Position numbers and translations under genes: made by a program | Assembly (NCBI GenBank): GCA_002728715.1 | Contig: PBVQ01000008.1 | Location: 1-64,000, forward strand | DNA: 64,000 nucleotides | Reading direction: 5' to 3' | From: Dehalococcoidia bacterium | GTDB lineage: Bacteria > Chloroflexota > Dehalococcoidia > Lucifugimonadales > Lucifugimonadaceae | Notes under the pieces: generated by a model | The model's input: only the letters and a program-made list of their open reading frames with translations | Databases searched by the model: none | Told to the model about the DNA's origin: nothing | Part shown: in pieces, positions 9,898-18,811 of the stretch | Numbering within the stretch: position 1 is the first letter of the stretch | Layout of the letters: every line of letters begins with the position of its first letter

Positions 9898-10350
9898 ATG
9901 ATTACTAAACAAGCACCTCCAATAAATTTTAAGTGGCAAGCAACCAACATAAAAAATCTAAGAAAACATTTGAAACTTTCTCAGACAGCCTTATCTCAAG
10001 AACTTGGGATAAGACAACAAACTATTAGCGAATGGGAAAATGGGATGTACCAACCAAGAGGAGCATCTGTTACTATTCTTACTTTGTTAGCGGTTAGTTC
10101 TAATTTCCCTTTTGAAATGGAAAAAAATCAAGACAAAGAAAGACCTTTGTTGAACAAAAGATACAGGCCAATTCGATCGTCAGATAACTCACCTGTAAAA
10201 AGAAATTTTACTCCTCACACTACCAATAGACTGACAGAAGAGGCAAGCAGGGCTGCAAACAATTTAAACACAGCACCTGCAAATAGAGTTGAATATTCTG
10301 ATATTGACAACAATATTTTTCCAGAAAATAATACTGAAGTACCTATGTGA
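9898..10350 (+). CDS. XRE-family helix-turn-helix protein
   Basis: Small DNA-binding protein of 150 residues. Residues ~16-65 form a Cro/C1-type HTH: IKNLRKHLKLSQTALSQEL, then GIRQQTISEWENG and a closing helix. The remaining ~80 residues are Asn/Pro-rich, apparently disordered and without a recognised domain. No purine-rich ribosome-binding site precedes the ATG; a TAAAAT at 9873-9878 would put transcription only about ten bases upstream, so the mRNA may have a very short leader. The 8-base palindrome GTCTAGAC at 9888-9895 sits just before the start and could be an autoregulatory site (weak inference). The HIT gene follows after 15 bases and is probably cotranscribed. Confidence 0.8.
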   Translation: MITKQAPPINFKWQATNIKNLRKHLKLSQTALSQELGIRQQTISEWENGMYQPRGASVTILTLLAVSSNFPFEMEKNQDKERPLLNKRYRPIRSSDNSPVKRNFTPHTTNRLTEEASRAANNLNTAPANRVEYSDIDNNIFPENNTEVPM

Positions 10351-10365
10351 ACAGGGTAAAACATT

Positions 10366-10707
10366 GTGCTTTTTAAAGATTGTTTATTCTGTAAAATAAT
10401 TAAAGGTCAAATACCCTGCTGTAAAGTTTTCGAGAATGAAAAAATTTTAGCTTTTAAGGATATAAATCCCGTAGCTAAAGTGCATGTTTTAATAATCCCA
10501 AAAATACATATTGAAAACACAGGACAAAGAAAACATATAGATATATTAGGAGAACTACTGATATCTGCAGAAGATATCGCACACAAACTTAATATTTTTG
10601 AATCAGGATACAGAATTATAATTAATAGAGGAAAAGATGCTGGTCAAATAATAGATCATATCCACCTTCACCTTATAGGGGGAGAGCCTCTAAATCCTAT
10701 AAATTAA
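10366..10707 (+). CDS. HIT family protein (nucleotide hydrolase/transferase)
   Basis: Histidine-triad protein of 113 residues, typical of the HINT/PKCI branch. The N-terminal CLFCKIIKGQIPC segment shows the CxxC sometimes used to bind zinc. The catalytic triad appears near the C-terminus as HIHLHLIGG (His-x-His-x-His). These proteins hydrolyse nucleoside phosphoramidates or AMP-linked compounds; the natural substrate in bacteria is usually unknown. The start is a GTG at 10366 with an AGGG ribosome-binding element upstream. It sits 15 bases after the XRE gene. Confidence 0.93.
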   Translation: MLFKDCLFCKIIKGQIPCCKVFENEKILAFKDINPVAKVHVLIIPKIHIENTGQRKHIDILGELLISAEDIAHKLNIFESGYRIIINRGKDAGQIIDHIHLHLIGGEPLNPIN

Positions 10708-10856
10708 GATTAAATACGCCTTAAAGTCATTTGCAAGACTGAAATATGATTGGCATAATATCAGTATAAAGTTAAACAAAAACCTAGTATAATTAGATAT
10801 AAAAGATTAGATATTTAAATTAGACATTAGAAACTAATGAAGAAAGGAGTGGGCTA

Positions 10857-11726
10857 TTGCACCCTTTTGCATACCTTGCCCCAACTACTGTAAAAGAAGC
10901 TGTAGATGTTCTTACAGAATATGGAGATAAAGCCAGACCCTTAGCAGGAGGAACCGATCTGCTTGTAAAAGCCAGAGCAAATGTTTGGGATTTAGACGCT
11001 GTTGTTGATGTAAAAAACATCCCAGAGTTAAATACGATTAATTTCAATAGTGATGGCTTAACAATTGGAGCATCTGTTGCTTGTTGCCACATATATGAAA
11101 ATGAAAAAATATGTAACGAATACGAAGGAATTGTTGACGGTGCTTCAATAATAGGTGGAATTCAAATACAATCCAGAGCCGGTTTAGGTGGTAATCTATG
11201 TAATGCAGCTCCATCTGCAGACGGTATATGCCCTCTTATAGTAAACCATGCAGTAGCAACAATTGAGGGTCCAAATGGAACAAGAGAAGTGTCAGTTGAT
11301 GACTTTTGTACAGGCCCTAGTAGAACAATCCTAGAAAATGGAGAACTTCTTGTAAATATATTCTTACCAAAACCTAAAGAAAATTTTGGTTCAGCCTATA
11401 CAAGATTTATTCCTAGAAATGAAATGGATATAGCAGTTGCTGCTGTTGCAGCCTCTGTAAGACTGAGCTCAGATAAAAACACCATAGAAGAAGCAAAAAT
11501 TGCTTTAGCTTCTGTGGGACCTACCCCTATTGTTGCTAAAGAAGCCGCTGATAGCCTTATAGGTAAAACCGTAAGTGATGAAGCAATTGATAAAGCATCT
11601 TCATTGGCAAAAGATGCTGCTACACCAATTACTGATATGAGAGGAACTGTTGAGCAAAGAAAACATCTTGTAGAAGTATTAACTAGAAGAATGATAACTA
11701 AAGCGATTGAAAGAGCAAGGGGTTAA
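10857..11726 (+). CDS. Molybdenum hydroxylase FAD-binding (medium) subunit
   Basis: FAD subunit of a xanthine-dehydrogenase/CO-dehydrogenase-type enzyme (CoxM/XdhB class), 289 residues, normal length. It passes electrons from the iron-sulfur subunit to an acceptor. Two FAD-binding loops are visible: LAGGTDLLV near residue 32 and GLGGNLCNAAPSAD near residue 112. The TTG start at 10857 is preceded by a strong GAAAGGAG site, and the next residues HPFAYLAPTTVKEAVDVL match family N-termini. It opens a four-gene block in the order FAD, 2Fe-2S, large subunit, second large subunit, the classical M-S-L arrangement. About 150 A+T-rich bases upstream hold a TATAAT at about 10788-10793, a possible but unproven promoter element. 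Confidence 0.93.
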   Translation: MHPFAYLAPTTVKEAVDVLTEYGDKARPLAGGTDLLVKARANVWDLDAVVDVKNIPELNTINFNSDGLTIGASVACCHIYENEKICNEYEGIVDGASIIGGIQIQSRAGLGGNLCNAAPSADGICPLIVNHAVATIEGPNGTREVSVDDFCTGPSRTILENGELLVNIFLPKPKENFGSAYTRFIPRNEMDIAVAAVAASVRLSSDKNTIEEAKIALASVGPTPIVAKEAADSLIGKTVSDEAIDKASSLAKDAATPITDMRGTVEQRKHLVEVLTRRMITKAIERARG

Positions 11727-11729
11727 AAA

Positions 11730-12206
11730 ATGTCAAGTTCAAAAATAAATAAAGTACAAATTAGTACAAAAATTAATGGCCAAGAATATGATTTGCTAAT
11801 TCCACCTTATATGAGCCTTCTTGATACACTTAGAGAAATTGTAGGGTTGACTGGAACTAAAGAAGGGTGTCTTGATGGTAATTGTGGTGCCTGTACTGTA
11901 AATGTAGACGGCAGGATAGTAGATTCATGTCTTGTATTAGGACCAGAAGTAAATGGAAAAGATGTCAATACAGTCGAAGGGATGGCAACTCCAGAAGGAC
12001 TACATCCTTTACAAAAAGCATTTTTAGAAGAGGCTGCTCTTCAATGTGGAATATGCACTCCTGGGTTTCTAGTCTCAGCTAAAGGATTACTTGACAACGA
12101 ACCTTCACCTAGTGAAGATAGAATAAGACATTGGCTGGCTGGTAATCTATGTAGGTGTACCGGTTACGACAAAATCATTAAAGCTGTTCAAAAAGCCAGT
12201 AAATAA
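11730..12206 (+). CDS. Molybdenum hydroxylase [2Fe-2S] small subunit
   Basis: Iron-sulfur subunit (CoxS/XdhC class) of 158 residues. The N-terminal plant-ferredoxin-type cluster is CLDGNCGACTV plus a further Cys in DSC. The C-terminal four-helix domain carries CGICTPGF and CRCTGY, the second cluster next to the molybdopterin cofactor. It transfers electrons from the molybdenum site in the large subunit to FAD. It begins 3 bases after the FAD-subunit stop and ends 25 bases before the large subunit. All cysteines expected of the family are present. Confidence 0.95.
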   Translation: MSSSKINKVQISTKINGQEYDLLIPPYMSLLDTLREIVGLTGTKEGCLDGNCGACTVNVDGRIVDSCLVLGPEVNGKDVNTVEGMATPEGLHPLQKAFLEEAALQCGICTPGFLVSAKGLLDNEPSPSEDRIRHWLAGNLCRCTGYDKIIKAVQKASK

Positions 12207-12231
12207 ACCTATTTAAAACAGGAGGAACTTT

Positions 12232-14505
12232 ATGGTTGCAACTTTCGAACCAAAAAAAGACTACAAAGTTGTTGGTACAAGGCCAATAAGACATGATGGA
12301 TATGACAAAGTCACAGGTAAAGCAATTTATGGTGCAGACATTAAATTACCTGGGTTGATTTGGGGTTCTGTAGCTCGAAGTCCTCATGCTCATGCTAAAA
12401 TCATCTCTATTGACACAACTGAAGCAAAAAAAATGGATGGAGTTCTTGCTGTAATCACGCATGAAGATATGCCAAAAGCTGAAAATAAGATGGTTGACCT
12501 TGGTGAAGGAAGTGTAAATTTCAAATGGGCTTCAGAAAAGCTTATGGCAAACAATAAGGTTATATACAAGGGACAACCAGTAGCTGCAATTGCTGCTATA
12601 GACAGGCATGTAGCCGAAGAAGCAGCAAGAAAAATTTTTGTTGAATATGAAGTATTAGACTCTGTTACTAACGTTGTTGATGCTATGAAAGAAAATGCTC
12701 CCATCATACTTGAGGACTTAATAGGCGATGATCTTGGAGAAAAAATCCACAATACAAATATGTCTGAGCACATAAGACATGACTTTGGGGATGTTGAAAA
12801 ATCAATGGAAGATTCTGATCATATTTTTGAGGGTGAATTTAACATGGAAATGGTTCATCAAGGCTATATTGAACCCCATAATGCAACTGCAGCTTGGAAT
12901 GAAGACGATCAAATAAAAATTTGGACCAGTACTCAAGGGGCTTTTCCGGCAAGAACACAGATAGCTGGAATATTGCAGGTCAATGTTTCTCAGGTAAAAG
13001 TAACTCCATTAGAGATCGGCGGAGGATTTGGTGGTAAAATTCCAGTTTATTTTGAACCAATAGCTGCTATATTATCAAAAAAATCTGGACGTCCAGTAAA
13101 AATGGTTATGGAAAGAACAGCAATTTTTGAAACAACAGGACCAACACCTGGAGGAAAAATCAAGATTAAATTAGGTGTTAATAATGATATGAAAATCAAC
13201 TCAGCGATTAGCGAAATATGGTTTGAAGCTGGTGCGAATCCTGGAGGAATGATTGGGCCTGCAGCAATGTGTATTTATGCACCTTACAATATTCCTAATA
13301 TGAGAATTGACGCATGGGATATTTTAGTAAATAAGCCAAAAATAGCCGCATACAGAGCTCCAGGTTCCCCGCAAGTTGCTTTTGCCATGGAATCTTTAGT
13401 TGATGAATTATGTCAAGAACTTAGTTGGGATTCTCTTGAATTTCGAATAAAAAATGCATCTAAATCAGGAACAAGACGAGGCGACGGTGTAAGATTTTCA
13501 AAAATTGGTTTAGAGGAAGTATTATCTGCTGCTAAAGCTTCAGATCACTGGAATTCTCCACTTGGTACTCCATCTCCTGGAATAAAAAGAGGAAGGGGTA
13601 TAGCTAGTGGATATTGGTTCAACATTGGATTGAAATCAGCTGCAAACTTAGCTGTTAATAGTGATGGTAGCGTTATATTGACAGAAGGATCTACAGATAT
13701 TGGAGGTTCAAGAGCCTCAATGGCAATGCATGTTGCTGAGGTACTAGGAATTGATGCCCATGATGTAAAACCAAACATTGTTGATACAGATTCAATTGGA
13801 TTTACAGATGTTACAGGAGGATCAAGAACAACATATGCAACAGGATATGCATGTTGGGAAGCCGCAAATAATCTAGTTATTGAACTTAAAAAAAGAGTTT
13901 CAATTTTATGGGATGTAACCCCTGAAGAAATTTCATTTATTGACGGTGTTTTTAGTTATAATAATGAGGAAAAAATAATTTCTTTCAAAGATTTATCAAG
14001 TAAATTAGGTGACTTAGGTGGCCCTGCTACATCTACTGGTAGTGTTGATCTTTCCTCAGCCGGTGACGGTTTTGGAATGCATATAGTTGACTTAGATATT
14101 GATGTAGAAACAGGAAAAACAGATGTTGTAAGATATACAGCTATTCAGGATGTTGGTACCGCTATTCACCCTTCTTATGTTGAAGGTCAACTTCAAGGTG
14201 GAGCTGTACAAGGTATTGGGTGGGCATTAAATGAAGAATACTACATGCTGGATAATGGTTCTATGGCTAATTCAAGTTTTCTAGATTACAGAATGCCAAC
14301 TTCTTTAGATTTACCCAAAATTGATACTATACTTGTAGAGGTCCCAAATCCTTTACACCCATATGGAGTTAGAGGAGTAGGGGAGGTTCCAATTTGCCCT
14401 CCTATACCAGCTATAGCCAATGCTATAAAAAATGCAATAGGTGTAAGGCTTTATGATACACCTATGAATGCTGGTAGAATAATTAAAAACATAAGTATAA
14501 AATAG
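12232..14505 (+). CDS. Molybdenum hydroxylase molybdopterin-binding large subunit, copy 1
   Basis: Catalytic subunit of a xanthine-oxidase-family hydroxylase, 757 residues. An N-terminal ald_Xan_dh_C domain (GKAIYGADIKLPGLIWG) is followed by the molybdopterin-binding region with GGGFGGK, AYRAPGSPQ, and the C-terminal GVRGVGEVP that carries the family's catalytic Glu. AYRAPGSPQ is unlike the AYRCSFR active-site loop of form I CO dehydrogenase, so CO oxidation is unlikely; an aldehyde or N-heterocyclic/aromatic hydroxylase is more plausible. A strong AGGAGGAA site precedes the ATG. A paralogue of the same length follows after 74 bases and may be an alternative catalytic subunit sharing the same small subunits. 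Substrate unknown. Confidence 0.92.
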   Translation: MVATFEPKKDYKVVGTRPIRHDGYDKVTGKAIYGADIKLPGLIWGSVARSPHAHAKIISIDTTEAKKMDGVLAVITHEDMPKAENKMVDLGEGSVNFKWASEKLMANNKVIYKGQPVAAIAAIDRHVAEEAARKIFVEYEVLDSVTNVVDAMKENAPIILEDLIGDDLGEKIHNTNMSEHIRHDFGDVEKSMEDSDHIFEGEFNMEMVHQGYIEPHNATAAWNEDDQIKIWTSTQGAFPARTQIAGILQVNVSQVKVTPLEIGGGFGGKIPVYFEPIAAILSKKSGRPVKMVMERTAIFETTGPTPGGKIKIKLGVNNDMKINSAISEIWFEAGANPGGMIGPAAMCIYAPYNIPNMRIDAWDILVNKPKIAAYRAPGSPQVAFAMESLVDELCQELSWDSLEFRIKNASKSGTRRGDGVRFSKIGLEEVLSAAKASDHWNSPLGTPSPGIKRGRGIASGYWFNIGLKSAANLAVNSDGSVILTEGSTDIGGSRASMAMHVAEVLGIDAHDVKPNIVDTDSIGFTDVTGGSRTTYATGYACWEAANNLVIELKKRVSILWDVTPEEISFIDGVFSYNNEEKIISFKDLSSKLGDLGGPATSTGSVDLSSAGDGFGMHIVDLDIDVETGKTDVVRYTAIQDVGTAIHPSYVEGQLQGGAVQGIGWALNEEYYMLDNGSMANSSFLDYRMPTSLDLPKIDTILVEVPNPLHPYGVRGVGEVPICPPIPAIANAIKNAIGVRLYDTPMNAGRIIKNISIK

Positions 14506-14579
14506 GCTAAATATTTTAAACTTTTTAGACAACTTTATTGTAGAATAATTGTATGCATAATAGTATTTAAGGAAAATTT

Positions 14580-16847
14580 ATGGTTGCAACCCACGAAAAC
14601 AAAAATAAATATAAAGTAATTGGTAAATCTCCAATAAGACATGATGGTGTAGACAAGGTAACTGGTAGGGCAACTTATGGTGCAGATATTAAAGTTCCAG
14701 GTTTAATATGGGGTGATGTTCTTAGAAGCCCTCATCCTCATGCAAGAATACTCAGCATAGATACTTCAAAAGCTGAATCTATGGATGGGGTATTTGCGGT
14801 AGTCACTAATAAAGATTTTCCTAATGTTGAAGAAAAAGAAGTATCTACAGGCGAAGATGTAGTTAACCTAAAAAGAGACCAAGCAAACATAATGGCTTAT
14901 GATAAAGTTCATTATAAAGGTCATGTTATTGCAGGTGTAGCCGCAATAGATCGTAATACTGCTCAGGAAGCTATAAAAAAAATAGAAGTGAAATATGAGG
15001 TTCTCAAACATATTTCCGATGTAGATTCTGCTATGGCCAAAAATGCCCCAATTATCCTAGAAAGCCTAATTGGCGATCACCTTGGAGAAAATGTCCCTAA
15101 CACAAATGTTGCAAAAATATTTAGGCATGAATTTGGTGATGTAGAACAAGCTTTCAAAGATTCTGATTGCGTTATTGAAAGAACATTTACAATGTCTATG
15201 ATTCACCAAGGTTATATTGAGCCACACAACGCTACTGCAGTATGGGGACAAGATGGAAAAATTAACTTATGGGCTAGTACACAAGGCTCTTTCGGTGTTA
15301 GAGCTCAAACTTCAGGGATGCTAGGTATACCAGAGTCAAAAATAAAAGTAAATTATGTAGAAATAGGTGGTGGATTTGGTGGAAAAACGAAAGTTTATTT
15401 AGAACCAATAGCAGCATTATTATCTAAAAAATCTGGCGGTAGACCCGTAAAACTTGTTATGGATAGATCATCCGTATTTGAAGCAACTGGACCTGCTCCA
15501 GGCGGAAAAGTCAGAATGAAAATTGGAGCAAATAAAGATGGAAAAATAACTGCTGCTGAAACAGATATTATGTTTGAGTCTGGTGGTTATCCTGGTTCTG
15601 CTGTAGCAGCAGGTAGTATATGTGTTTTTGCTTGCTATAATCTGACTAACTCGAAGATTACAGGTTACGATATTCTAGTTAATAAACCTAAATCGGCTGC
15701 TTACAGAGCACCTGGTTCTCCTCAAGTTTCTTTTGCTATAGAGTCTGTAATTGACGAAATTTGTGAGGAATTATCCTTAGATAAATTACAATTCAGAATT
15801 GACAATGCAAGTAAGGAAGGGACAAGAAGAGGTGATGGTGTTAAGTTCATAAGAATTGGTCTAGAAGAATGTTTAGAAGCAGTTAAAAGTTCTGATCACT
15901 GGAATTCTCCTCTAGGTGAAGCTCCAAAAGGCAAAGCTAGAGGTAGAGGTTTAGCAACAGGATACTGGATGAACGGTGGCGGTAAATCTACTTGTGACTT
16001 GATGCTCAATGATGATGGAAAAGTAACGCTAAATGAAGGTTCTGCAGATATTGGTGGGACAAGAACTTCTATTTCAATGCAAGCAGCAGAGGTTCTAGGA
16101 ATTCCCGTTGAAGATTTTCACCCAAGTGTTCCAGATACAGATAGTATAGGTTTTACTGGAGTTACTGGAGGTTCTAGGACCACGTATGCAACTGGACTTG
16201 CCGCCTATAACGCAGCGCAAAAATTAGTTGAAGAACTAAAAAATAGATTATCAACAATTTGGGAAGCAGATTCTGATCAAATTAACTTCTCTAACGGAAC
16301 ATTTTCCTTTGAGAATGAATCTATACATATTCAAGATTTAGCCGGAAAACTAGACCCAACTGGTGGGCCGGCAACATCAACTGCTTCCGTTAACCTTGAT
16401 TCAGCAGGTAATGCATTCGGAGCTCATATTTGTGACCTTGAAGTTGATTTAGAAACTGGTAAAACCGATGTAATTAGATATACTGCAGTACAAGATGTAG
16501 GAACTGCAGTTTATCCCCAATACTGTGAAGGACAAATTCAAGGTGGAGTTGTTCAAGGACTAGGCTGGGCACTAAATGAAGAATATTTCATCACTGAAGA
16601 CGGTGTAATGGCAAATAAATCATATCTTGATTACAGAATGCCAACCTCGTTAGATATGCCAATGATTGATGCCATCATGGTTGAAGTACCAAACCCACTT
16701 CACCCATTCGGTGTCAGAGGTGTTGGAGAAGTTACGTTAGCTCCTCCTCTTGCAGCTGCCGCATTAGCAATTAAAGAAGCAACTGGAAAAAGACACTTCG
16801 ACTTGCCTGTAAAACCAGGAAGAATCATCGATTTATATAAATCATAA
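14580..16847 (+). CDS. Molybdenum hydroxylase molybdopterin-binding large subunit, copy 2
   Basis: Tandem paralogue of the preceding gene, 755 residues. Both begin MVAT, continue with PIRHDG and TYGADIK-type blocks, and share GGGFGGK, AYRAPGSPQ and GVRGVGEV. Differences are concentrated in stretches expected to line the substrate channel, for instance YFEPIAAILSKKSG versus YLEPIAALLSKKSGG and CIYAPYNIPN versus CVFACYNLTN. This suggests divergence of substrate range rather than redundancy. No second FAD or 2Fe-2S gene follows, so it probably uses the upstream small subunits. The 74-base gap before it contains A+T-rich sequence that might hold a separate promoter, but I see no convincing one. 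Confidence 0.92.
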   Translation: MVATHENKNKYKVIGKSPIRHDGVDKVTGRATYGADIKVPGLIWGDVLRSPHPHARILSIDTSKAESMDGVFAVVTNKDFPNVEEKEVSTGEDVVNLKRDQANIMAYDKVHYKGHVIAGVAAIDRNTAQEAIKKIEVKYEVLKHISDVDSAMAKNAPIILESLIGDHLGENVPNTNVAKIFRHEFGDVEQAFKDSDCVIERTFTMSMIHQGYIEPHNATAVWGQDGKINLWASTQGSFGVRAQTSGMLGIPESKIKVNYVEIGGGFGGKTKVYLEPIAALLSKKSGGRPVKLVMDRSSVFEATGPAPGGKVRMKIGANKDGKITAAETDIMFESGGYPGSAVAAGSICVFACYNLTNSKITGYDILVNKPKSAAYRAPGSPQVSFAIESVIDEICEELSLDKLQFRIDNASKEGTRRGDGVKFIRIGLEECLEAVKSSDHWNSPLGEAPKGKARGRGLATGYWMNGGGKSTCDLMLNDDGKVTLNEGSADIGGTRTSISMQAAEVLGIPVEDFHPSVPDTDSIGFTGVTGGSRTTYATGLAAYNAAQKLVEELKNRLSTIWEADSDQINFSNGTFSFENESIHIQDLAGKLDPTGGPATSTASVNLDSAGNAFGAHICDLEVDLETGKTDVIRYTAVQDVGTAVYPQYCEGQIQGGVVQGLGWALNEEYFITEDGVMANKSYLDYRMPTSLDMPMIDAIMVEVPNPLHPFGVRGVGEVTLAPPLAAAALAIKEATGKRHFDLPVKPGRIIDLYKS

Positions 16848-16856
16848 AAAGAATAA

Positions 16857-17126
16857 ATGGCTATTGTATTTGTACCATATGCACTAAGAAAATACTGTGA
16901 GGATAAAAATATAGTTGAAATCTCAGGAAAGACTCTTGGGGAACTAATAGATAATTTAGAATCACGCTACCCTGGAACAAAAGCACATCTTCTTGAAGAA
17001 GGATCTCTAAAACCTGGTGTGGCAGCGGTTGTTAATCATACTACAACTAGAAAAGGTTTATTAGAAAAAATAGATGATGACAGTGAAATACATTTCATAA
17101 ATGCAGTATCAGGAGGAAGTGTTTGA
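16857..17126 (+). CDS. MoaD/ThiS-family ubiquitin-like sulfur carrier with a C-terminal Gly-Gly-Ser-Val
   Basis: Beta-grasp protein of 89 residues. Family features are the predicted beta hairpin at the start, a helix (TLGELIDNLESRYPG), and the closing strands EIHFINAVSGG. MoaD and ThiS carry sulfur as a thiocarboxylate on a terminal Gly-Gly, and MoaD supplies the dithiolene sulfur of molybdopterin, which fits its position directly after two molybdenum hydroxylase genes. Here Gly86-Gly87 is followed by Ser-Val, so the diglycine is not terminal and would need trimming, as known for QbsE-type carriers processed by JAMM peptidases. The GGA-GGA codons form the AGGAGG ribosome-binding site of the overlapping folE gene. 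It could instead act in another sulfur-transfer pathway. Confidence 0.85.
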   Translation: MAIVFVPYALRKYCEDKNIVEISGKTLGELIDNLESRYPGTKAHLLEEGSLKPGVAAVVNHTTTRKGLLEKIDDDSEIHFINAVSGGSV

Positions 17127-17722
17127 GTAAAGAAGAAGAATTTGAGGATGGAGCAATTTTTGACTCAAATGCAAAAAAAAAGATCTCAAATGTAATAGGC
17201 TACTTTCTTGATGAACTAGATTCATATGTCGATAAAGCTGGCACAAAGGATACTCCTTTTAGAGTAGCGAAAATGTATGATGAATTACTATCAGGATATA
17301 CAACTAACATAAACAAATTGTTAAATAATGCATTGTTTGATGTCCAGTACGACGAAATGGTGGTAGTAAAAAATATTGATTTCTACTCTTTATGTGAACA
17401 TCATATGATACCTTTCTACGGTACTGTTAGCGTTGGATATCTTCCAAAAGATAAAGTTATAGGATTATCTAAAATACCGAGACTTGTTGATATGTTCTCG
17501 AAAAGATTACAAGTTCAAGAAAGAATGACTCAAGAAATAGCTCACGCTATTAATGATCTAATTTCTCCAAAAGGAGTTGGAGTTGTAGTTGAAGGAAAAC
17601 ATTTATGTGCATCTATGAGAGGTGTAAAAAAACCAAACGTTATGATGAGTACAAGTGCACTACTTGGAGTAATTAAAGAAGATCATAGTTCTAGAGAAGA
17701 GTTCTTAGACCATATAAAATGA
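17123..17722 (+). CDS. folE: GTP cyclohydrolase I
   Basis: Converts GTP to 7,8-dihydroneopterin triphosphate, the first step of folate/pterin synthesis. The 199-residue protein has the family core: TPFRVAKMYDELLSGY, the zinc Cys and active-site His in SLCEHHMIPFYG, the GLSKIPRLVDMFSKRLQVQERMT stretch, and the second zinc Cys in HLCASMRG. The start is a TTG that overlaps the stop codon of the MoaD-like gene (TTGA), with a perfect AGGAGG at 17111-17116 six bases upstream. It heads a run of pterin genes: folE, a pteridine-reductase-like SDR and folB. folK and folP are not in the window. Confidence 0.96.
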   Translation: MSKEEEFEDGAIFDSNAKKKISNVIGYFLDELDSYVDKAGTKDTPFRVAKMYDELLSGYTTNINKLLNNALFDVQYDEMVVVKNIDFYSLCEHHMIPFYGTVSVGYLPKDKVIGLSKIPRLVDMFSKRLQVQERMTQEIAHAINDLISPKGVGVVVEGKHLCASMRGVKKPNVMMSTSALLGVIKEDHSSREEFLDHIK

Positions 17723-18444
17723 AAATCTCTCATAAAACTATATTAGTCACAGGTTCAAGTAAAAGAATTGGACAAGAAATTGCTTATTATTTAGCAAAAA
17801 AAAATGCAAAAGTTGTAATTCATTATAATAACTCTAAATTAGATGCATATAAAACTTATAACAATATAAAAAAAAATATTAATCCTGAATGTATGATTAT
17901 TAAATCTAATCTTGAGTCTGTTGCTGAAAGTAGAAACTTAGTAAAAAAAATAGTGGAAAAATTTGGATCTTTAGACATTGTTATTAATAATGCTTCAATT
18001 TTTAATAAAATAAATTTTAATAAGACGACTCAAAAAATATGGGATAAACATTTTAATATTAACTTAAGAGCGCCATTTATTTTAGCCCAAGAATTAAAAA
18101 ATCACCTAGGTAATAATCCAGGGAAAATCATTAATTTAAATGATTGGAAAACAACAAGAAAATCTCGTTTTGCATATGGAATTTCAAAATTTTCACTATC
18201 TGGTCTCACAAAAAGCTTGGCGTTAGAGTTATCCCCTTCAATTCAAGTAAATGAAATAGCATTAGGAGCCATATTGCCTCCCTCTGATATCAAGCCAAGT
18301 GATTATAATAAAACTAAAAATAACTTTGGCCCTTCAGAAAGAATGGGCAATTTATCAGAGATAAATAATTTAATTGAAATGCTAATTACTAATGACTATG
18401 TAACTGGTGAAACCATTAATTTAGACGGAGGAAGGCATTTATAA
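17719..18444 (+). CDS. Short-chain dehydrogenase, pteridine reductase / dihydromonapterin reductase-like
   Basis: SDR of 241 residues. The cofactor loop reads TGSSKRIGQ; an Arg in this loop is typical of pteridine reductase/FolM-type, NADPH-using SDRs. NNAS is the structural motif, and YGISK holds the catalytic Tyr and Lys. The C-terminal TGETINLDGG is the standard SDR ending. Its position, overlapping folE by 4 bases and one base ahead of folB, suggests it reduces a dihydropterin, perhaps as FolM or as an alternative dihydrofolate reductase. That role is inferred from context and the TGxxxRIG signature; a generic SDR cannot be excluded. Confidence 0.82.
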   Translation: MKISHKTILVTGSSKRIGQEIAYYLAKKNAKVVIHYNNSKLDAYKTYNNIKKNINPECMIIKSNLESVAESRNLVKKIVEKFGSLDIVINNASIFNKINFNKTTQKIWDKHFNINLRAPFILAQELKNHLGNNPGKIINLNDWKTTRKSRFAYGISKFSLSGLTKSLALELSPSIQVNEIALGAILPPSDIKPSDYNKTKNNFGPSERMGNLSEINNLIEMLITNDYVTGETINLDGGRHL

Positions 18445-18445
18445 A

Positions 18446-18811
18446 ATGAAAGATAAAATAAACATTAAAAATCTAGTAGTTTATGGAGTTATAGGTATTA
18501 ACTCATGGGAAAGAGAAACTAAGCAAAAAATTGAGATTGATTTAGAGATAGAATCAGATCTAAGTAAAGCGATGATATCAGATGATATAAATGATACAGT
18601 AAACTATAGAACAATAAGTAAAAATATAATCCAACATGTAGAAAATTCAGAATATTATTTAGTTGAAAAACTTGCCAAGAATCTTTTAGAAATATGCTTT
18701 AAAGAAGATCCAAATTGTAATTCTGTTAAAATAACAATCCGAAAACCAGGAGCTGTTAGATTTGCTGAATCAGTTGGCGTAACTATTATGAGAAAAAAAA
18801 ATGAAAAATGA
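18446..18811 (+). CDS. folB: Dihydroneopterin aldolase
   Basis: Cleaves dihydroneopterin to 6-hydroxymethyl-dihydropterin and glycolaldehyde in folate synthesis. The 121-residue protein matches the family length. It shows the opening INIKNLVVYGVIGINSWERE block (the Glu being a conserved pterin-binding residue), the DTVNYRTISKNI segment and the late IRKPGAVRFAESVGVTI block containing the conserved KPGA. It is separated by a single base from the SDR stop codon and overlaps the downstream nucleotidyltransferase gene, so it is part of the folE operon. Confidence 0.95.
   Translation: MKDKINIKNLVVYGVIGINSWERETKQKIEIDLEIESDLSKAMISDDINDTVNYRTISKNIIQHVENSEYYLVEKLAKNLLEICFKEDPNCNSVKITIRKPGAVRFAESVGVTIMRKKNEK

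Noticed and set aside
10857-16847. Carbon-monoxide dehydrogenase (form I) cluster
   Set aside because: The gene order fits CoxMSL, but both large subunits have AYRAPGSPQ rather than the AYRCSFR loop with the catalytic Cys.
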